This document shows positions 61,837 to 64,000 of a stretch of 64,000 nt of DNA, one piece after another. The notes below the pieces were generated by a model. It saw nothing but the letters and a program-made list of their open reading frames with translations, had not been told where the DNA came from and did no database searches. The DNA lies in the NCBI RefSeq assembly GCF_000158095.2, contig NZ_CM011002.1, positions 4,072,703-4,136,702 of the forward strand, in the 5' to 3' direction. The position numbers and the translations under genes are program-made. Each line of letters starts with the position of its first letter. Position 1 is the stretch's first letter. Source of the stretch: Roseibium alexandrii DFL-11 (GTDB taxonomy: Bacteria; Pseudomonadota; Alphaproteobacteria; Rhizobiales; Stappiaceae).

Positions 61837-62043
61837 ATGGCGCAGCGTCACCAGAAACTCGGAACAGTAGAGGCAACCCGTTACCTCAAAGCGGTCAAAG
61901 AAGCGGGTTTCAAAAGGGGCCGGGTTATAAAGCATCCGGACGGCAGAATTGAACTCGTCGGTGAAGACCAGCCATCGACAAGAGCCTCTGCGCCGCTTTC
62001 GCCATTCGAGCAATGGGAAGCCAACCATGCGGACACACCTTAA
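61837..62043 (+). CDS. Small protein encoded upstream of and overlapping the integrase gene
   Basis: A 68-residue protein starting MAQRHQKLGTVEATRYLKAV. It has a basic KRGRVIKHPDGRIEL segment. Proteins of this size and type commonly precede integrase genes in alphaproteobacterial elements and may act as excisionase or DNA-binding partner. The ATG at 61837 follows AGGA. It overlaps the integrase start by 17 bp, indicating coupling. The function is not known. Confidence 0.65.
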   Translation: MAQRHQKLGTVEATRYLKAVKEAGFKRGRVIKHPDGRIELVGEDQPSTRASAPLSPFEQWEANHADTP

Positions 62044-63115
62044 AGGCATCAATATCATCCGTCGCAGGCTCGCAACCGGTGAAGTTCGAACCTACTATTA
62101 CCATCGCGCCACAAATACGCGGCTCCAAGGTGAGCCTGGGTCTCCGGAGTTCTTAAGCAGCATCGCGGCAGCTGTTGAGCAGTGTCGGCAACGGGATGCC
62201 GGAACGTTGGGCGGGCTGATCCGTGAGTTTCAGCAAACGGCCAAATGGCGACGGCTGGCAGAAACCACACAAAATGAATACCGCAGAATTTTCAAGTTCT
62301 GGGAAGATCAGTATGGCACATGCCCTTATCCGGCCTTGGAGGACAAGGCTTTTCGACGGGCGGTCATCAAATGGCATGATGCGTTTTCTGAAGCCAAACC
62401 GCGTGAGGCGGACAATCGGGTAACAGTTCTCGCTCGTGTTCTGTCCTGGGCAACCAGGGACGGCCCCTTAAAACGTAATGTCCTAGATGGGTTCGAGCGG
62501 GCCTATCAGAGCGATCGTTCTGACAAGATTTGGCTGCCGGAACATGTCGAAGCTTTTATGGCAGTGGCGAGCCCGGAAATGAAGCTGGCGATGGTGCTCG
62601 CGCTGCACACGGGTCAACGCCGCGGAGACCTGCTTCAGCTGAACTGGAACAATTATGATGGCGAGCGCATCTCGCTCCGCCAGGGGAAATCACGGCGCGG
62701 CAAGATCGAAGGGCGCCTGGTCACAATTAAGTGCACCAGAGCCCTAAAAGAGACGCTGGATCACCTCCCCAAACGTTCAACACTCATTTTGACGACCAAG
62801 ACCGGAAAGGCGTTCAAGAAACGCTACTTCGCCCTTCAATGGGAAAAGACATGCAGGGAAGCCGGGATTGAGGACCTGCACTTCCACGATATCCGTGGAA
62901 CGACTGTAACGATGTTGTTCCAGGCAGGCTGCAATCTTGGCGAGATCGTATCGATCACCGGCCACTGCCTGCGACGAGCACAGGACATTCTCGACAAATA
63001 TCTCGCCAGAACATCGACGATGGCCGACAACGCAATCGCCAAGTTTGAGAACGTTTTAGAAACAGATTCTGCAAAACACACTGCAAAACAGGATAGGCAA
63101 AACCATGCTAAGTAG
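62027..63115 (+). CDS. Tyrosine recombinase / phage-type integrase
   Basis: A 362-residue site-specific recombinase. The catalytic residues are Arg198 (HTGQRRGD), His287 and Arg290 (HDIRG), His313 (GHCLR) and Tyr325 (ILDKYL). An N-terminal SAM-like DNA-binding domain is at about 60-160. The start at 62027 follows GGAAG. The stop lies 1 bp before the CCA end of the minus-strand tRNA-Arg gene, which is the likely attachment site. All active-site residues are intact, so it could be functional. Confidence 0.94.
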   Translation: MRTHLKGINIIRRRLATGEVRTYYYHRATNTRLQGEPGSPEFLSSIAAAVEQCRQRDAGTLGGLIREFQQTAKWRRLAETTQNEYRRIFKFWEDQYGTCPYPALEDKAFRRAVIKWHDAFSEAKPREADNRVTVLARVLSWATRDGPLKRNVLDGFERAYQSDRSDKIWLPEHVEAFMAVASPEMKLAMVLALHTGQRRGDLLQLNWNNYDGERISLRQGKSRRGKIEGRLVTIKCTRALKETLDHLPKRSTLILTTKTGKAFKKRYFALQWEKTCREAGIEDLHFHDIRGTTVTMLFQAGCNLGEIVSITGHCLRRAQDILDKYLARTSTMADNAIAKFENVLETDSAKHTAKQDRQNHAK

Positions 63116-63192
63116 TGGTGACCCCGACAGGATTCGAACCTGTGACCCTCAGATTAGGAATCTGATGCTCTATCCTGCTGAGCTACGGGGCC
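63116..63192 (-). tRNA. tRNA-Arg (anticodon CCT), with encoded CCA
   Basis: Read on the minus strand the 77-nt cloverleaf begins GGCCCCGTAGCTCAGC and has the anticodon loop TTCCTAA with anticodon CCT on a perfect 4-5 bp stem. The T arm GGTTCGAATCC is complete, and the CCA end is encoded at 63118-63116. The acceptor stem pairs with one G-T wobble. It is the attachment site of the adjacent integrase gene. The gene is intact. Confidence 0.97.
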
Positions 63193-63425
63193 GATCATTT
63201 GCTCGAGTATCATGAATTATCCGGGATGGCGAGTGCAAAGGCAGGCGGGGTCGGATCGGCAGATATTTCTACCGGAAATCCGCTTCTGTCTTAGGTGCGC
63301 CGTATTTTCCGCTTAGCCCGAATGAGAGGTTATTTGGCAAGGTGCGCTGTCGGAGTTTTTTTCCTGTCTTTCAGGTCAGAAAACACGAGTGTGGGGCAAT
63401 CGGAAACAAGGGAGGGCGCTGCGTC

Positions 63426-64000
63426 GTGGCTCGCTGGCAACGACAATTGTGGACGGGTGCAGTGGTTGCCGCGTTCTCTGTCTTCCTTGCTACCGGCGCT
63501 CATGCCGAATTTACCTCCTGTGTCTTAGAAAACGGAGTGCCTGTCCCGGTCGTTGAGACCGAGGAGGCTGGCGTGTTTTCAGACATTACCGGGCAGCAAT
63601 ATCACGCCAGTGATGTCTTGCAGGTTTCGACAAGTGGCCTGCCGCGCGCCGGATCATCCGTCAATCGATCCAGTTTTCAGGCATTGCCAATTGCTCCACA
63701 AAACCGCTGGCAAATGACACCTGCCATGATCGTGATGAATGCGAACTCCGCTCCGGCGTTGCTTCAAAAAGAACTTCTGGCGGCGGGCAAGGCGATTTTC
63801 ATGCCGCAAGCCTCATTTGGTGCGTGTGCGAAGCTTCTTCGCAGCAGTGAACAAGCTGCGCGCCGGGCCGGGCGCGGTCTGTGGGGGCAGAACCGTGCTG
63901 CGCCGGTTTACTGGGCAGGCAATCCGGACCTGCTGCTGAAAGCTGCTGGAGACTATGTGATTGTCCAAGGCCGTATTGTTTCCCTTGGAAAAACCCCGCG
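63426..64000 (+). CDS. Secreted nuclease-fold (thermonuclease-like) protein, truncated at the window edge
   Basis: An open reading frame starting with GTG at 63426 (GGAGGG nine bases upstream) that runs off the right end with at least 191 codons. A Sec signal (about residues 8-27, cleavage near AHA) is followed by a staphylococcal-nuclease-like region. The tail EQAARRAGRGLWG is typical of SNase-like proteins. I do not see the catalytic Arg/Glu set of true nucleases, so it may be an inactive or binding version. A second domain begins at GDYVIVQGRIVSLGK. Confidence 0.75.
   Translation, partial: MARWQRQLWTGAVVAAFSVFLATGAHAEFTSCVLENGVPVPVVETEEAGVFSDITGQQYHASDVLQVSTSGLPRAGSSVNRSSFQALPIAPQNRWQMTPAMIVMNANSAPALLQKELLAAGKAIFMPQASFGACAKLLRSSEQAARRAGRGLWGQNRAAPVYWAGNPDLLLKAAGDYVIVQGRIVSLGKTP

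Larger units (their letters stand above)
61154..63115 (+). mobile_element. Integrated element fragment at tRNA-Arg(CCT)
   Basis: A MerR-like regulator, a small protein and a tyrosine recombinase form a compact block that ends exactly at the tRNA 3' terminus. This is the standard integration site of tRNA-targeting islands and prophages. The left end is not identified, because I see no second copy of the tRNA 3' end in the window. The block may be one end of a larger element beyond the visible left boundary, or a remnant. Confidence 0.55.

Noticed and set aside
61010..63192. Second attachment repeat of the tRNA-Arg 3' end
   Set aside because: I looked in the non-coding stretches to the left of the integrase for a copy of the T arm and acceptor sequence and saw none. 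The other end is either outside the window or lost.

Overview
The window reads as chromosomal DNA of a marine-type alphaproteobacterium. It has moderately high GC and ATGA-coupled operons, and carries the PhyR-NepR-EcfG general stress response together with many TRAP transporters. A relative of Roseibium/Labrenzia (Stappiaceae) is my best guess, but this is inferred from gene content only.

Region 1 (0-10.7 kb): an operon on the minus strand for C3-organosulfonate catabolism. It encodes a three-part TRAP transporter plus a tiny membrane protein, an HpsN-like sulfopropanediol dehydrogenase, an SDR and a zinc alcohol dehydrogenase, SuyA/SuyB sulfolactate sulfo-lyase, an Ldh2-type dehydrogenase and a Usp protein. 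A LacI-type regulator is divergent, and a perfect 28-bp palindrome lies between them. The predicted route is 2,3-dihydroxypropane-1-sulfonate to sulfolactate to pyruvate plus sulfite.

Region 2 (10.8-31.7 kb): a PhoD-like phosphatase and a flavin reductase, then a dense general-stress-response island. It holds phyR, nepR, ecfG, an HWE histidine kinase whose membrane domain has the residue pattern of plant ethylene receptors, and a FAT-GUY-type single-domain response regulator. Probable stress effectors follow: Dps, CsbD, DUF883, a holin-like protein, AI-2E, DUF2945, GdhA, FNT, DUF2254, DUF1328, PLDc_N, PRC-barrel, YihY, and an amidoligase/glutamine-amidotransferase pair. I find about a dozen EcfG-type promoters (GGAAC-N16/17-CGTT or one mismatch), including a divergent pair built as an 18-bp inverted repeat between phyR and nepR.

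Region 3 (32-48 kb): a large minus-strand aromatic catabolic cluster. It contains a TfdB-like flavin monooxygenase, two intradiol dioxygenases, maleylacetate reductase, a BKACE enzyme, a nitroreductase, two YciI-like proteins, a fused DctQM TRAP system and a complete Liv-type ABC importer. A hydroxyquinol (1,2,4-trihydroxybenzene) to 3-oxoadipate route is likely. One of the two dioxygenases has a His-to-Tyr change at an iron ligand.

Region 4 (48-59.9 kb): a quinone or aromatic-detoxification area with MhqO/MhqD-like proteins, LysR regulators, XapX, an isochorismatase-like hydrolase, an amidohydrolase, an RND-type adaptor without a pump, an MFS exporter with an extra C-terminal domain, and a two-subunit molybdenum hydroxylase.

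Region 5 (60-64 kb): A+T-richer accessory DNA with a solitary periplasmic binding protein, a MerR-like regulator, a small protein and a tyrosine recombinase abutting the 3' end of tRNA-Arg(CCT). A truncated secreted nuclease-fold protein runs off the right edge.
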